Positions 1-8,281 of a stretch of 64,000 nt of DNA are shown one piece after another. The notes beneath the pieces are model-generated. The model was not told the origin of the DNA, searched no databases, and saw only the letters and a list, made by a program, of their open reading frames with translations. A program made the translations under genes and the position numbers. Numbering within the stretch: the stretch's first letter is position 1; every line of letters starts with the position of its first letter. This DNA comes from Bacteroidales bacterium (GTDB lineage Bacteria; Bacteroidota; Bacteroidia; Bacteroidales; Prolixibacteraceae). The stretch spans positions 186,001-250,000 of the forward strand of contig JAAYDJ010000007.1 of the NCBI GenBank assembly GCA_012729335.1, in the 5' to 3' direction.

Positions 1-466
1 CCAGCAAATAGAACACCCAACCTGCCGCGTTCACAATGGCTATCTGAGGCGTCCATATCTTTGCCCTGATCTGGGGATATTGATCCAGGTTCTCAGGCCT
101 GGAGGCATTCATATAGCCGACTACTGCCATGACCGTCCCCAGCCCCAGGATCCAGAACAGCGAATACAAGGCGGTGGCAGTCCGGAAAGTCAGCCCAAAA
201 TCACGCAGGGTATAGCCGGGCATCAGGGTCACTCCGAGGATAGCGGGAATTACTCCCAACGCCAGAAATCCTACACCCCGGCAGAAGGTGATGTGCATCG
301 CCGAATCCCAGCCACCTGGGAAACGGCGGTAAAAGTAAGCCTTCACTTTTTCCGACCGGAAAGTGAACCAGTAAAGGATAAAACAAAGGGTGACCAACAA
401 AAGGGGCAATACCAATGTAATATCTCCCTCCTGCCATGAAAGGTCAGGTTGTAAGGTTATGTTCAT
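1..466 (-). CDS. Partial CPBP-type (CAAX-like) intramembrane protease, C-terminus outside window
   Basis: An open frame runs from an ATG at 466 to the left edge without a stop, giving 155 codons of a membrane protein. Hydrophobic segments lie near residues 17-34, 66-85 and 95-115. The last visible stretch (YPQIRAK, then NAAGWVFYLL) resembles the segment that comes just before the glutamate motif of CPBP-family intramembrane metalloproteases in Bacteroidota; the catalytic motif itself is off the window. The start codon overlaps the stop of the upstream epimerase gene (ATGA), so the two are probably translated together. The family call is an inference from the N-terminal part only; another polytopic membrane protein is possible. 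Confidence 0.55.
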   Translation of the reverse strand, partial: MNITLQPDLSWQEGDITLVLPLLLVTLCFILYWFTFRSEKVKAYFYRRFPGGWDSAMHITFCRGVGFLALGVIPAILGVTLMPGYTLRDFGLTFRTATALYSLFWILGLGTVMAVVGYMNASRPENLDQYPQIRAKIWTPQIAIVNAAGWVFYLL

Positions 467-1449
467 TGTTTTGTTTTTAGGTAACCAGACTGGATAAACC
501 ATTTGTAGCACTCATTGATGGCCGTGTCGATGCTGGTCTGGGGCATGGAGAGTTCCCTGACAGCTTTCTCTGATGAAACATACTGTTTTTCGCAGGAAAT
601 CAAGGCCATAGGGTAGGATATCATAGGTGGTTTACCGGTTAACCTGCCGTATAGGTCTCCCGCCATGCCGGCGGCTTTCACCATCCAGCAGGGAACAGAA
701 ATACGGGGGGGACGGCGGTGTACAATTCCCGCCACTTTCATGAAGAAATCATGGTAAGTGAGATTTTCGTTGCCGGCAACATAATACTCTCCGATTTCAC
801 CTTGTTCTAAACTGTTGACGATGGCTGCGGCCACATCCCCGGCATAGATGTAATTGCGCCCCCCTTTGGTGTAAAATTTCAGCCTGCCTTCAGCCAGGGT
901 CAGGATCATCTTTCCGGAACCGGGCACTGTATCCCACGGGCCTATCATAAAAGTGGGAAGAATAGCCAGTGCAGGCAATCCCCGGCTTTTCACCGCTTCC
1001 AACACCAGATTTAACGCCTCATATTTTGAATCGATGTAATCGAGTCCGAACCTGGCTCCCGGAAAGCGTTGATTTCCTGTTGGGCTTCCGGCCGTATTTA
1101 CAGAACTCGCAGAGCCTACATATACCATGCGTCGCACGCCATGGTTCAGTACCTGCCCGATAACATTCAGTGTCCCCTCCACGTTGATCTTTCTGACCAC
1201 TTCCGACCGGGCAGGCCATATGGCCGTGGAAGCGGCAGCATGCACCACCATATCCGCTCCCGAAAACGCGCGATCCAGACTTTCCGGTACCAGAATGTCT
1301 CCGTAAAACCGCCGGATGGGTAATCCCCCGAGGGAGGAGGCCCGCGATGAAGGATGAATGAGAACATGCACCTCCACCCCCCTGGCAATGAGTAAACGTA
1401 CCACCTGGCTGCCAAGCATGCCGTCTGCCCCTGTTACAAGCACTTGCAT
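463..1449 (-). CDS. NAD(P)-dependent epimerase/dehydratase, extended SDR family
   Basis: A 328-residue extended short-chain dehydrogenase/reductase. The N-terminus carries the Rossmann motif GADGMLG (G7, G10, G13), and the catalytic pair is Y138-IDS-K142. The closest-looking families are dihydroflavonol-4-reductase and 3-beta-hydroxysteroid-dehydrogenase-like proteins, which act on hydroxy/keto groups of sugars, steroids or isoprenoids; the substrate cannot be read from the sequence. Length fits the family. It is upstream of, and overlaps by 4 bases, the CPBP-like membrane gene. The sulfatase lies divergently across 236 bases that show no other gene. A near-match minus-7 box (TATCTTTA) lies about 20 bases upstream of the ATG on the minus strand. 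Confidence 0.85.
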   Translation of the reverse strand: MQVLVTGADGMLGSQVVRLLIARGVEVHVLIHPSSRASSLGGLPIRRFYGDILVPESLDRAFSGADMVVHAAASTAIWPARSEVVRKINVEGTLNVIGQVLNHGVRRMVYVGSASSVNTAGSPTGNQRFPGARFGLDYIDSKYEALNLVLEAVKSRGLPALAILPTFMIGPWDTVPGSGKMILTLAEGRLKFYTKGGRNYIYAGDVAAAIVNSLEQGEIGEYYVAGNENLTYHDFFMKVAGIVHRRPPRISVPCWMVKAAGMAGDLYGRLTGKPPMISYPMALISCEKQYVSSEKAVRELSMPQTSIDTAINECYKWFIQSGYLKTKQ

Positions 1450-1664
1450 AGCCGGTTTCTTTCCCCCTAAGTTAAAGATATTTTCTTTGCAACATAAAGT
1501 AATCTTGCATTGACCATTTTGTGTGAGATGGACGCTCAGGCTGCCGAAGGTTTCCCTCTTTCCGTCATTTCCATTAACGCTTCAGTGGTACCGCCGGTTA
1601 ACGGCTGTCGGGAGGTTTTTTTCTGAATTAGTCAGGTGCATGCCCTTTCAACCGGAAAGATTTG

Positions 1665-1672
1665 TATTTTTG
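1665..1672 (+). promoter_or_regulatory. Bacteroidota minus-7 box TATTTTTG before the sulfatase
   Basis: An exact TAnnTTTG match 13 bases before the sulfatase ATG. No TTG-type minus-33 element is seen at the usual 19-21 base spacing, so this is a candidate only. It implies a very short leader. Confidence 0.35.
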
Positions 1673-1685
1673 AAAAAACCATCTT

Positions 1686-3263
1686 ATGAGTTCCCTGTTT
1701 TCTAAATCGATAGCCCTTATGGCGCTTGGTGCAGGTTTTACAGCTTGCGACAAGGAGAAGCCGGATGGCCTGACGCGGCCCAATATCATTTTTATCATGA
1801 GCGATGATCATGCCTATCAGGCCATCAGCGCATACGGGTATGGCCTTAACCATACACCCCACATTGACCGGCTGGCCAGGGAAGGAGTGATGTTCAGCAG
1901 CGCCTGTGTCACCAACTCCATTTGCGCCCCCAGCCGGGCTACCATGCTCACCGGAAAATACAACCACATCAACGGCAAGGTCGACAACAGGAACCCCTTT
2001 GACTGGGACCAGCCCAACTTTGCCAAACTACTGCAACAGTCCGGTTACCAAACAGCCCTTATCGGGAAAATTCACCTCGACGGAACTCCCCAGGGATTCG
2101 ATTATTGGAATGTCCTTCCCGGGCAGGGACAGTACTACAATCCCGATTTTATAGAGATGGGAGAGAAAAAGAGATTCCAGGGGTATTGTACCGAGTTGAC
2201 CACCCAGTTTGCCCTCGACTGGCTGGAAAATAAACGCGATAAGGAAAAACCCTTCTGTCTTTTGTTCCACCAGAAGGCGCCCCACCGCAACTGGCAGCCG
2301 GCACCCAAATATCTCAACCTCTTCGATGACAAAACTTTCGATCCGCCGGCCAATTTCTTCGATGACTATGCGGGACGGGGAAGGGCGGCCCATGAACAAG
2401 AGATGGAAATTGCCGGGCACGGACAGTGGGGACATGACTTCAAGTTGATTGTCGATCCCAATGGCGACTCCACCCACTTTATCCGTGACCTTCAAAGGAT
2501 GGATGCGCAGCAACGTACACAATGGATGGAGGCTTACGAAGGAGAAAACCAGGAGTTCCTGAAAGCCGGACTTAAAGACAAAGAGCTGGCACTCTGGAAA
2601 TTTAACCGCTATATCAAGGATTATCTCCGCTGTATCCAATCGGTTGACGACGGAGTGGGGGAGGTCCTCGATTATCTCGATAAGAACGGTTTGACAGAAA
2701 ACACCATTGTGGTGTATACCTCCGACCAGGGTTTTTACCTGGGGGAACACGGATGGTTCGACAAACGTTTTATGTACGAACAGTCGCTGCGCACCCCGTT
2801 GCTGATCCGGTATCCGGCGGAGATCCGGCCGGGAAGCGTCGACAACCATTTGGTGATGAACCTCGACTTTGCCCCCACGTTCCTCGATTTTGCCGGGGTG
2901 GCTATCCCTGATGATTTGCAGGGCGAATCGTTCCGCCCGTTGGTCGCAGGAAAAACAGGGGAGTGGCGTGACGCCGCCTATTACCATTACTACGAATTTC
3001 CGGCCGAGCATATGGTCAAACGCCATTATGGCCTCAGAACCGAACGCTATAAATTGATTCATTTCTATTACGACATTGACGAATGGGAACTTTATGACCT
3101 TCAGAAAGACCCTGATGAAATGAACAATGTATATGGCGATCCCGCCTATGCGGAAGTCCAGGCCGAACTCCACCGGAGACTGACCGGGCTGCGCATCCAA
3201 TACGGGGATTCAGAAGAGCTGGACAAAAAGTTCCTGGAAACGTTTTTAAAGCAAAAGGAGTAG
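1686..3263 (+). CDS. Family S1 sulfatase (Cys-type), probable lipoprotein
   Basis: A 525-residue alkaline-phosphatase-superfamily sulfatase. Asp40-Asp41 in the N-terminal IIFIMSDDH motif are metal ligands, and CAPSR (C80-x-P82-x-R84) followed by TMLTG is the formylglycine signature. The later SDQGFYLGEHGW block supplies further metal and sulfate ligands. The cysteine must be matured to formylglycine by an anSME-type enzyme, which is not in the window. An N-terminal hydrophobic stretch ends in FTAC with C21, so the mature protein may be a lipoprotein. The C-terminal half resembles GlcNAc-6-sulfatase or heparan-type sulfatases, but the substrate is not determined. It is 64 bases upstream of the carotenoid operon and probably functionally separate. 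Confidence 0.88.
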   Translation: MSSLFSKSIALMALGAGFTACDKEKPDGLTRPNIIFIMSDDHAYQAISAYGYGLNHTPHIDRLAREGVMFSSACVTNSICAPSRATMLTGKYNHINGKVDNRNPFDWDQPNFAKLLQQSGYQTALIGKIHLDGTPQGFDYWNVLPGQGQYYNPDFIEMGEKKRFQGYCTELTTQFALDWLENKRDKEKPFCLLFHQKAPHRNWQPAPKYLNLFDDKTFDPPANFFDDYAGRGRAAHEQEMEIAGHGQWGHDFKLIVDPNGDSTHFIRDLQRMDAQQRTQWMEAYEGENQEFLKAGLKDKELALWKFNRYIKDYLRCIQSVDDGVGEVLDYLDKNGLTENTIVVYTSDQGFYLGEHGWFDKRFMYEQSLRTPLLIRYPAEIRPGSVDNHLVMNLDFAPTFLDFAGVAIPDDLQGESFRPLVAGKTGEWRDAAYYHYYEFPAEHMVKRHYGLRTERYKLIHFYYDIDEWELYDLQKDPDEMNNVYGDPAYAEVQAELHRRLTGLRIQYGDSEELDKKFLETFLKQKE

Positions 3264-3327
3264 GAGATCAAATTATCAGAGGATTAGAAAGATTTCACTC
3301 TGGAATCCGGAATAAAACTCAAAGCGA

Positions 3328-4197
3328 ATGGACAGGTTGTATGAAAGAGTGTCGTTTGGGATCAGCCGGCTGATCACGCGGGAGTACAGCACTTCTTTTT
3401 CTTCAGCGGTGGGATTGCTGCCAGGGGATCTGCGGGAGGCCATTTTCAGTATCTACGGCTTTGTGCGGCTGGCCGATGAAATTGTCGACACTTTTCATGA
3501 ACATGACAAATCTCTGCTCCTCGAAAAGTTTGAAGGAGATTACGACGATGCCCGTGAGAGGGGGATCAGTCTCAATCCTGTACTCCACGCTTTTCAGCTG
3601 ACAGTGAAGAGATATGGGATCGAAGATGCCATGATCAGAGCCTTTCTCAAGAGTATGAAGGCTGACCTGGTAAAACAGGAATACCTCACTGACGCCGAAC
3701 TGAAGGAGTATATCTATGGATCGGCTGACGTGGTGGGGCTGATGTGCCTCAAGGTATTTGTCCGCGGGAACCAGGCCCTCTACGAGGAATTGGAAGTTCC
3801 TGCCATGCGCCTGGGCACCGCTTTCCAAAAGGTCAATTTTCTGCGCGACCTGCGCAGCGATACCCTTAAACTGGGGCGTTCCTATTTTCCGGGGTATGAT
3901 GAAAACAACTTCACGGACCAGGACAGGGACGAACTGGTCAGGGACATCCGTGCCGATTTTGATTCTGCCTACGCGGGAATCCGCCGCCTGCCCCAGGATG
4001 TAGGGGCCGCAGTCCTCGTTGCCTGGTACTATTACCTTGACCTCCTCCGGAAAATCAGCCGCACACCCGCAAAAATCCTGGCCGACCGGCGTATCAGAGT
4101 CTCCAATGGCAGAAAATTACTTCTCCTGTGGCGGGGCCTCATCCACTGGAAGCTGAAGGTTGCCATGACACCCGCGCCATCCATCCCTAAACCCTGA
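3328..4197 (+). CDS. crtB: Phytoene synthase
   Basis: A 289-residue squalene/phytoene synthase. It joins two geranylgeranyl-PP molecules head to head to make phytoene, the first committed carotenoid step. Both Mg-diphosphate Asp-rich motifs are present: D50-EIV-D54 and D174-LRS-D178. The STSF motif near residue 21 and the GSADVVGLM block near 131 are also typical. Phytoene rather than squalene or diapophytoene is inferred from the following cyclase and CruF genes, which act on C40 chains. It is the first gene of a seven-gene co-directional run, with only 3 bases between it and the cyclase. Confidence 0.9.
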   Translation: MDRLYERVSFGISRLITREYSTSFSSAVGLLPGDLREAIFSIYGFVRLADEIVDTFHEHDKSLLLEKFEGDYDDARERGISLNPVLHAFQLTVKRYGIEDAMIRAFLKSMKADLVKQEYLTDAELKEYIYGSADVVGLMCLKVFVRGNQALYEELEVPAMRLGTAFQKVNFLRDLRSDTLKLGRSYFPGYDENNFTDQDRDELVRDIRADFDSAYAGIRRLPQDVGAAVLVAWYYYLDLLRKISRTPAKILADRRIRVSNGRKLLLLWRGLIHWKLKVAMTPAPSIPKP

Positions 4198-4200
4198 TCT

Positions 4201-4911
4201 ATGCGGTGGCTCTATTTTTCCCTCCTGGCAGGAAGCATCCTGGTACCGGCCCTCTGGACCTTCTCCCCGAAACTGCGGTTTTACCCGAAACTGCCGGCAG
4301 TCCTGCTTGCGCTGGTGATCGTGGCCTTTCCTTTCATCCTGAAGGATATTCTCTTCACCCGCCTGGGCATTTGGGGATTCAATCCCGAATACTTCTCCGG
4401 GATCCGTGTGGCCGGACTCCCGCTCGAAGAGTGGCTTTTCTTTGCCGTGATCCCCTATGCCAGTATCTTCCTCCATGAAACCGTGGTCTACCTGAAACCA
4501 GGGTGGATTCTTCCCGGGCGTGCCGCTAAAGTCATCTCCCTCTTTTTGGCCGGAGGCGCTCTCCTGCTGATGATCCTCTTCCCTGAAAGGCTGTACACCT
4601 TCTTCAACAGCCTCTTCCTGATAGCCGCCCTGCTATGGGCCCACTGGTCAGGATCGGAGGTGATCCGCCGGTTCTATCTCACCTTCCCGGTTATTCTGGT
4701 GCCCTTTCTGGTCGTCAATGGCATTCTCACCGGCAGCTTTATCCCCGGGGAGGTGGTCTGGTATGACCCCGCCCATTTTATGGGCCTCCGCATTTTTACC
4801 ATCCCCGCAGAAGACGCCGGGTATGCCTTCAGCCTCATCCTGGGAAACCTTCTCCTTTCGGAGTGGCTCTTCCGGAGAATAGATAAACAGGTTCAACCCC
4901 GGGGTGAATAA
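4201..4911 (+). CDS. crtYcd: Lycopene beta-cyclase, CrtYcd-type fused membrane cyclase
   Basis: A 236-residue polytopic membrane protein. The first half has the GIWGFNPEY and GLPLEEWLFF motifs, and the second half repeats the pattern as IPAEDAGYAF. These are the marks of the CrtYc/CrtYd lycopene cyclase family in its fused bacterial form. The enzyme closes beta-ionone rings on lycopene. Whether one or both ends are cyclised is not shown; the CruF-like neighbour suggests that one end stays open. It begins 3 bases after crtB and overlaps the next gene if that gene uses its GTG start. Confidence 0.85.
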   Translation: MRWLYFSLLAGSILVPALWTFSPKLRFYPKLPAVLLALVIVAFPFILKDILFTRLGIWGFNPEYFSGIRVAGLPLEEWLFFAVIPYASIFLHETVVYLKPGWILPGRAAKVISLFLAGGALLLMILFPERLYTFFNSLFLIAALLWAHWSGSEVIRRFYLTFPVILVPFLVVNGILTGSFIPGEVVWYDPAHFMGLRIFTIPAEDAGYAFSLILGNLLLSEWLFRRIDKQVQPRGE

Positions 4912-5635
4912 ATCCAATCCTATGGTGCATCAATCATCCAGCAACCTCTCCACATCCAATCCGCTCTCCGGAGCCCTCTGTCAGGAATGTTCAGGCCGTT
5001 GCCTGTGGAAAATCCGGCTTTTCTTCGTCCTTTTTTACAGTGTGGGGGTAGCCGGGCTGTATCTGCCCCTCAGCCGGGAACTCTTCAGGAATCTGATCCC
5101 CCTGGCTTTGTTGCTCAGCTTTGCCACTCTGATGGCCTTCCAGCCTTCACTGCGCAAACCCGCGACCCTTCTCTTCTTTCTTTTTGTGTGGGCCGCCTCT
5201 TTCCTGGTGGAGATGGCCGGCGTTCATACAGGGAAGATCTTCGGGGTATACACCTACGGAACTGGTCTGGGGTGGAAAATCCACGGTACCCCCCTGATGA
5301 TAGGCATCAACTGGCTGATGCTTACCCTGTTTTTTGCCGACCTGACCGACCGCACGGGAGTGAAGGGGTGGACGGCTCCTTTGGTGTCGGCCGCCGGTAT
5401 GGTGGCCTATGACCTGGTTCTGGAACAGGCCGCACCCGACCTCGATATGTGGTCATGGGCGGGCGGAACCATCCCCCTGCAAAATTTCACTGCCTGGTTC
5501 CTCCTGGCCCTCGTTTTTCAGGTACTCCTCCGCATCCTGCGCATCCCCTTCAGGAATCCCCTCTCCATGACCCTGCTCCTATGCCAATTCTGCTTCTTCC
5601 TGCTGCTGGTCCTCCTGTTTAAATTCTCAGGATGA
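4904..5635 (+). CDS. cruF: Carotenoid 1',2'-hydratase-like membrane protein (CruF/DUF422 family)
   Basis: A roughly 240-residue protein with about seven hydrophobic helices and the family landmarks EMAGVHTGKIFGVYTYG, GINWLML and PLQNFTAWF. CruF-type proteins hydrate the open psi end of monocyclic carotenoids, giving a 1'-hydroxyl that can be glycosylated. A GTG start at 4904 overlaps the cyclase stop by 8 bases; an ATG at 4922 is an equally possible start and would leave a 10-base gap. The next gene overlaps the stop (ATGATGA arrangement). The family call is firm; the exact reaction is inferred from cyanobacterial CruF and from the neighbouring glycosyltransferase. Confidence 0.78.
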   Translation: MNKSNPMVHQSSSNLSTSNPLSGALCQECSGRCLWKIRLFFVLFYSVGVAGLYLPLSRELFRNLIPLALLLSFATLMAFQPSLRKPATLLFFLFVWAASFLVEMAGVHTGKIFGVYTYGTGLGWKIHGTPLMIGINWLMLTLFFADLTDRTGVKGWTAPLVSAAGMVAYDLVLEQAAPDLDMWSWAGGTIPLQNFTAWFLLALVFQVLLRILRIPFRNPLSMTLLLCQFCFFLLLVLLFKFSG

Positions 5636-6252
5636 TGCTCAAACCCAGGAAAAATATCCTCATTTACCGCTTCTTCGAACATTATGTTATTCTGAAAATT
5701 AAAAAGCGGTTCTCCCGGGTTCTCCTTTCCGGGGAGATTCGTGACGACCGCAAACCCATCCTGCTTGTGGCCAACCACAACAGCTGGTGGGACGGTCTCT
5801 GGGCCAGCTATGTGAATACCACCCTCTTCGGCCGGAAATTTCATTTTATGATGATGGAGGATCAACTCCGGAAATATCCCTTTTTCAGATACACGGGGGC
5901 TTACTCCGTCAGAAAGGGAAGCCGCGACGCGTATGAAAGCTTCCAGTACACCCTTCAACTGCTCAGGGACCCTGGGAACCTGGTCCTTCTCTTTCCGCAG
6001 GGGAAGCTGGAATCACTGTATGTGCGCGAGTTTACCTTCGAAAAGGGGGCCGATACCATCGTCAGGAGGGTGGGGGAGCAGATCCGGGTGGTGATGATGG
6101 CTACGATGGTCGATTATTTCTCGCATGTGAAGCCCGGCCTATACATCTATCTCCGGGAGTACCTTCCCGGTTCAGGAGAGACTCTGGAGGAGGCCTACAA
6201 CCGCTTTTATGCCGAATCGCTTCAGGCGCAGACTGAAAGGAGGGACGAATGA
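5632..6252 (+). CDS. PlsC-type acyltransferase, CruD-like carotenoid-glycoside acyltransferase candidate
   Basis: A 206-residue lysophospholipid-acyltransferase-family protein. Motif I is present as NHNSWWDG (the H-x4-D catalytic pair), and motif III as LLFPQGKLES. The family moves acyl groups from acyl-CoA or acyl-ACP to a hydroxyl. Inside a carotenoid operon, next to a glycosyltransferase, the likely acceptor is the sugar of a carotenoid glycoside, as with CruD in green sulfur bacteria. Function in ordinary phospholipid synthesis cannot be excluded. Its start overlaps the stop of the cruF-like gene, and its stop overlaps the start of the glycosyltransferase (ATGA), which indicates translational coupling. 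Confidence 0.8.
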   Translation: MMLKPRKNILIYRFFEHYVILKIKKRFSRVLLSGEIRDDRKPILLVANHNSWWDGLWASYVNTTLFGRKFHFMMMEDQLRKYPFFRYTGAYSVRKGSRDAYESFQYTLQLLRDPGNLVLLFPQGKLESLYVREFTFEKGADTIVRRVGEQIRVVMMATMVDYFSHVKPGLYIYLREYLPGSGETLEEAYNRFYAESLQAQTERRDE

Positions 6253-7526
6253 TCCCGTGTTCGCTCTGGATGCTTGCGTTTCTGGCGGGTGAATGGGGTG
6301 TATGGCCCGGACTGCTCCTGGTGGTTGGAGGGGGTTTCGCCCTGGTCCTGGTGGTTGGAGGGGGTTTCGCCCTGGTCCTGGTCGCGGTGCAGTGCCTGGT
6401 GGCCCTGGTGAACCTGCTTTCCCGCCCCTGGTTGACCCGCGAGATCCCCCCCGACGAACCCCTGGTGTCGGTGCTTATTCCCGCCCGCAACGAAGCCTCC
6501 ACCATCGGCAACCTCCTGTCTGACCTCTCACGGCAACCCTGGCCACATCTTGAAATCCTGGTTTTTGACGACCAGTCAGAGGACGATACGGCCGCCGTGG
6601 TTCAGGTTGCTGCCGCTACCGATCCACGCATCAGGCTGATTTCCTCCCCGGGGCTCCCCGAAGGATGGACGGGCAAGAACTTCGGATGCCACACCCTGGC
6701 TGCCACTGCCCGGGGTGAATTCCTCCTTTTCCTCGATGCCGATGTACGCCTCGGAGGCCACCTCACTGCAAATGCCGTGGCCGCCTCCCGTCGCCTCCAT
6801 ACCGGCCTGATCACCATCTTCCCGCAGCAGACCATGCTCACCCGCGGCGAGAAATGGACCGTCCCTGTCATGCATTACATCCTGGTCTCCCTGCTCCCGC
6901 TCCCTCTGGTCCTGCGCTCGTCACGCCCCTCCCTGGCCGCCGCAAACGGACAGTTCATGTTTTTTACCGCTGAGGCCTATAAGAAACTGCAGCCGCATTT
7001 CCGGGTCAGAAACACCAGGGTCGAAGACATCGCCATCGCCCGCATGATGAAACAACAAGGCGAACGGGTGGCCTGCCTCCTGGGAGACGAACGCATCACC
7101 TGCCGCATGTACTACGGCTTCCGGGAGGCCGTGAACGGCTTCTCCCGTTCCGTCACCGCTTTCTTCGGCAATTCCTTCCTCCTGGCCCTCCTCTTCTGGC
7201 TGCTCACTACCCTGGGATTCGTCCCGCTTGTCCTGACCCCTCTCCTGACCCCTCTCCTGACCCCTCTCCTGCACCCTGCCCTGGAGCCGGCTGCCCTCTT
7301 CCCCTTCCTCCCGCTACCCTCTAATCCTGGCGTTTCCCTGCTTATGCTCTGGCTGGCCTTTACCCTGGGAACCAGAATCTTCGTATCCCTGGCCAGCCGT
7401 CAACCTCTTTTTTTGAACCTGGGTTTGCTCAGCATCCACCAGATCTCGCTGGGATTGTTTATATTTAAAGCCCTCCGGAATAAATGGAAGCAGGGATTCG
7501 AATGGAAAGGAAGATTGGTTTCATAG
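6249..7526 (+). CDS. Family 2 membrane glycosyltransferase, CruC-like candidate
   Basis: A 425-residue GT-A glycosyltransferase anchored by an N-terminal hydrophobic region (about residues 7-55) and C-terminal membrane segments (about 300-405). Core motifs are VSVLIPARNE, the nucleotide-binding VFDDQSEDDT and LFLDADV (the DxD metal site). It probably glycosylates the 1'-hydroxyl of the carotenoid made by the preceding enzymes, like CruC of chlorobactene glucoside synthesis. Two identical in-frame duplications are odd: a 10-residue unit twice in the N-terminal helix, and LTPL repeated three times near residue 330. The gene overlaps its upstream neighbour by 4 bases and the next gene's region by 25. 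Confidence 0.85.
   Translation: MIPCSLWMLAFLAGEWGVWPGLLLVVGGGFALVLVVGGGFALVLVAVQCLVALVNLLSRPWLTREIPPDEPLVSVLIPARNEASTIGNLLSDLSRQPWPHLEILVFDDQSEDDTAAVVQVAAATDPRIRLISSPGLPEGWTGKNFGCHTLAATARGEFLLFLDADVRLGGHLTANAVAASRRLHTGLITIFPQQTMLTRGEKWTVPVMHYILVSLLPLPLVLRSSRPSLAAANGQFMFFTAEAYKKLQPHFRVRNTRVEDIAIARMMKQQGERVACLLGDERITCRMYYGFREAVNGFSRSVTAFFGNSFLLALLFWLLTTLGFVPLVLTPLLTPLLTPLLHPALEPAALFPFLPLPSNPGVSLLMLWLAFTLGTRIFVSLASRQPLFLNLGLLSIHQISLGLFIFKALRNKWKQGFEWKGRLVS
6321..6380 (+). repeat. Perfect 30-bp direct duplication inside the glycosyltransferase gene
   Basis: Bases 6321-6350 and 6351-6380 are identical. The duplication is in frame and adds ten residues (a VVGGGFALVL-type unit) to the N-terminal membrane helix. 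Identity even at third codon positions points to a recent event. Confidence 0.95.
7233..7268 (+). repeat. 12-bp tandem repeat (ctgacccctctc), three perfect copies
   Basis: Three identical 12-base copies encode LTPL x3 in a C-terminal membrane segment of the glycosyltransferase. A fourth, decayed copy follows. The unit length is a multiple of three, so changes in copy number would keep the frame. Confidence 0.95.
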
Positions 7527-8278
7527 TAGTATTTCTCATTGTGATAATGACTTTGACGACACCCTTCATTGCGGGTGCAGCGGCTAGCCCGCCTTCCTCT
7601 CACAGGGAAAGGATATACAAGGCTTATGTAGAGGGGAAAATGGACGCGTGGCGGGGCATAATAGATCAGATGGAAGCCTCTTCCAAGGAAGACCATGCCA
7701 GGCTTTTGGAACTGGTCAACTACCAGTACGGTTACATCGGATTTGCCATCGGTAAGGGACAGAAAGAGGCGGCCACCCGTTATCTGGCGCAAGCCGAGAA
7801 AAACCTGGCCCTTCTCGAGAAAGCCAAATACCAACCCTCCATGACACATGCCTACCGGGCTGCTTTCTATGGTTTCCGGATTGGCCTGAATCCTTCATCG
7901 GCGCCGTTAAACGGCCTGCGCAGCCTCAGGGCTTCCAGCCTGGCGGTGGGCAACGATGCCGCCAACTGGTTCGCCCTGGTGCAGAAAGCCCATATCCAGT
8001 TCTACATGCCCCCCGCTTTCGGCGGCTCCAAAAAGGAAGCCCTCGAATACCTCCTGAAAGCCCGGCAACTCATGGAGAAAAACGACCGTCTGACCCAGGG
8101 AAACTGGAATTACCTCAGCCTGCTCACCCTGATCCTTCAGACGTATGAAGCCCTGGGAGATCTGCCCTCGGCGCAACACTATTGCAAACTGCTTCTCACA
8201 AGGGAACCCGACTACAGTTGGGTACGCGACGGCCTCTGCCCCGCTATTGAGGAAAAAATAAACAGTCAAAAAGAATAA
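7502..8278 (+). CDS. Exported helical-repeat protein of unknown function in the carotenoid operon
   Basis: I do not recognise a named family. From the ATG at 7502 the protein has 258 residues: a signal-type N-terminus (MERKIG, then a hydrophobic run ending near GAAA at residue 27), followed by an all-helical body that looks like degenerate TPR or Sel1-type helical pairs (for example KEAATRYLAQAEKNLALLEKA and GDLPSAQHYCKLLL). A longer form starting at 7484 is possible, but it would place six residues before the signal and overlap the glycosyltransferase more. It lies between the glycosyltransferase and the desaturase, with 3 bases to the latter, so co-expression is likely. A periplasmic role in handling or exporting the carotenoid glycolipid is speculation. 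Confidence 0.7.
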   Translation: MERKIGFIVVFLIVIMTLTTPFIAGAAASPPSSHRERIYKAYVEGKMDAWRGIIDQMEASSKEDHARLLELVNYQYGYIGFAIGKGQKEAATRYLAQAEKNLALLEKAKYQPSMTHAYRAAFYGFRIGLNPSSAPLNGLRSLRASSLAVGNDAANWFALVQKAHIQFYMPPAFGGSKKEALEYLLKARQLMEKNDRLTQGNWNYLSLLTLILQTYEALGDLPSAQHYCKLLLTREPDYSWVRDGLCPAIEEKINSQKE

Positions 8279-8281
8279 AAC

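Noticed and set aside
1595-1625. Possible terminator before the sulfatase (gccg-gttaa-cggc followed by a T run)
   Set aside because: The stem is only 4 bp and the T run starts several bases away; no plus-strand gene lies upstream for it to end.
2028-3200. 390-residue open frame antisense to the sulfatase gene
   Set aside because: The plus-strand sulfatase has clear catalytic motifs; the antisense frame has no recognisable motif and is a by-product of GC-rich codon use.
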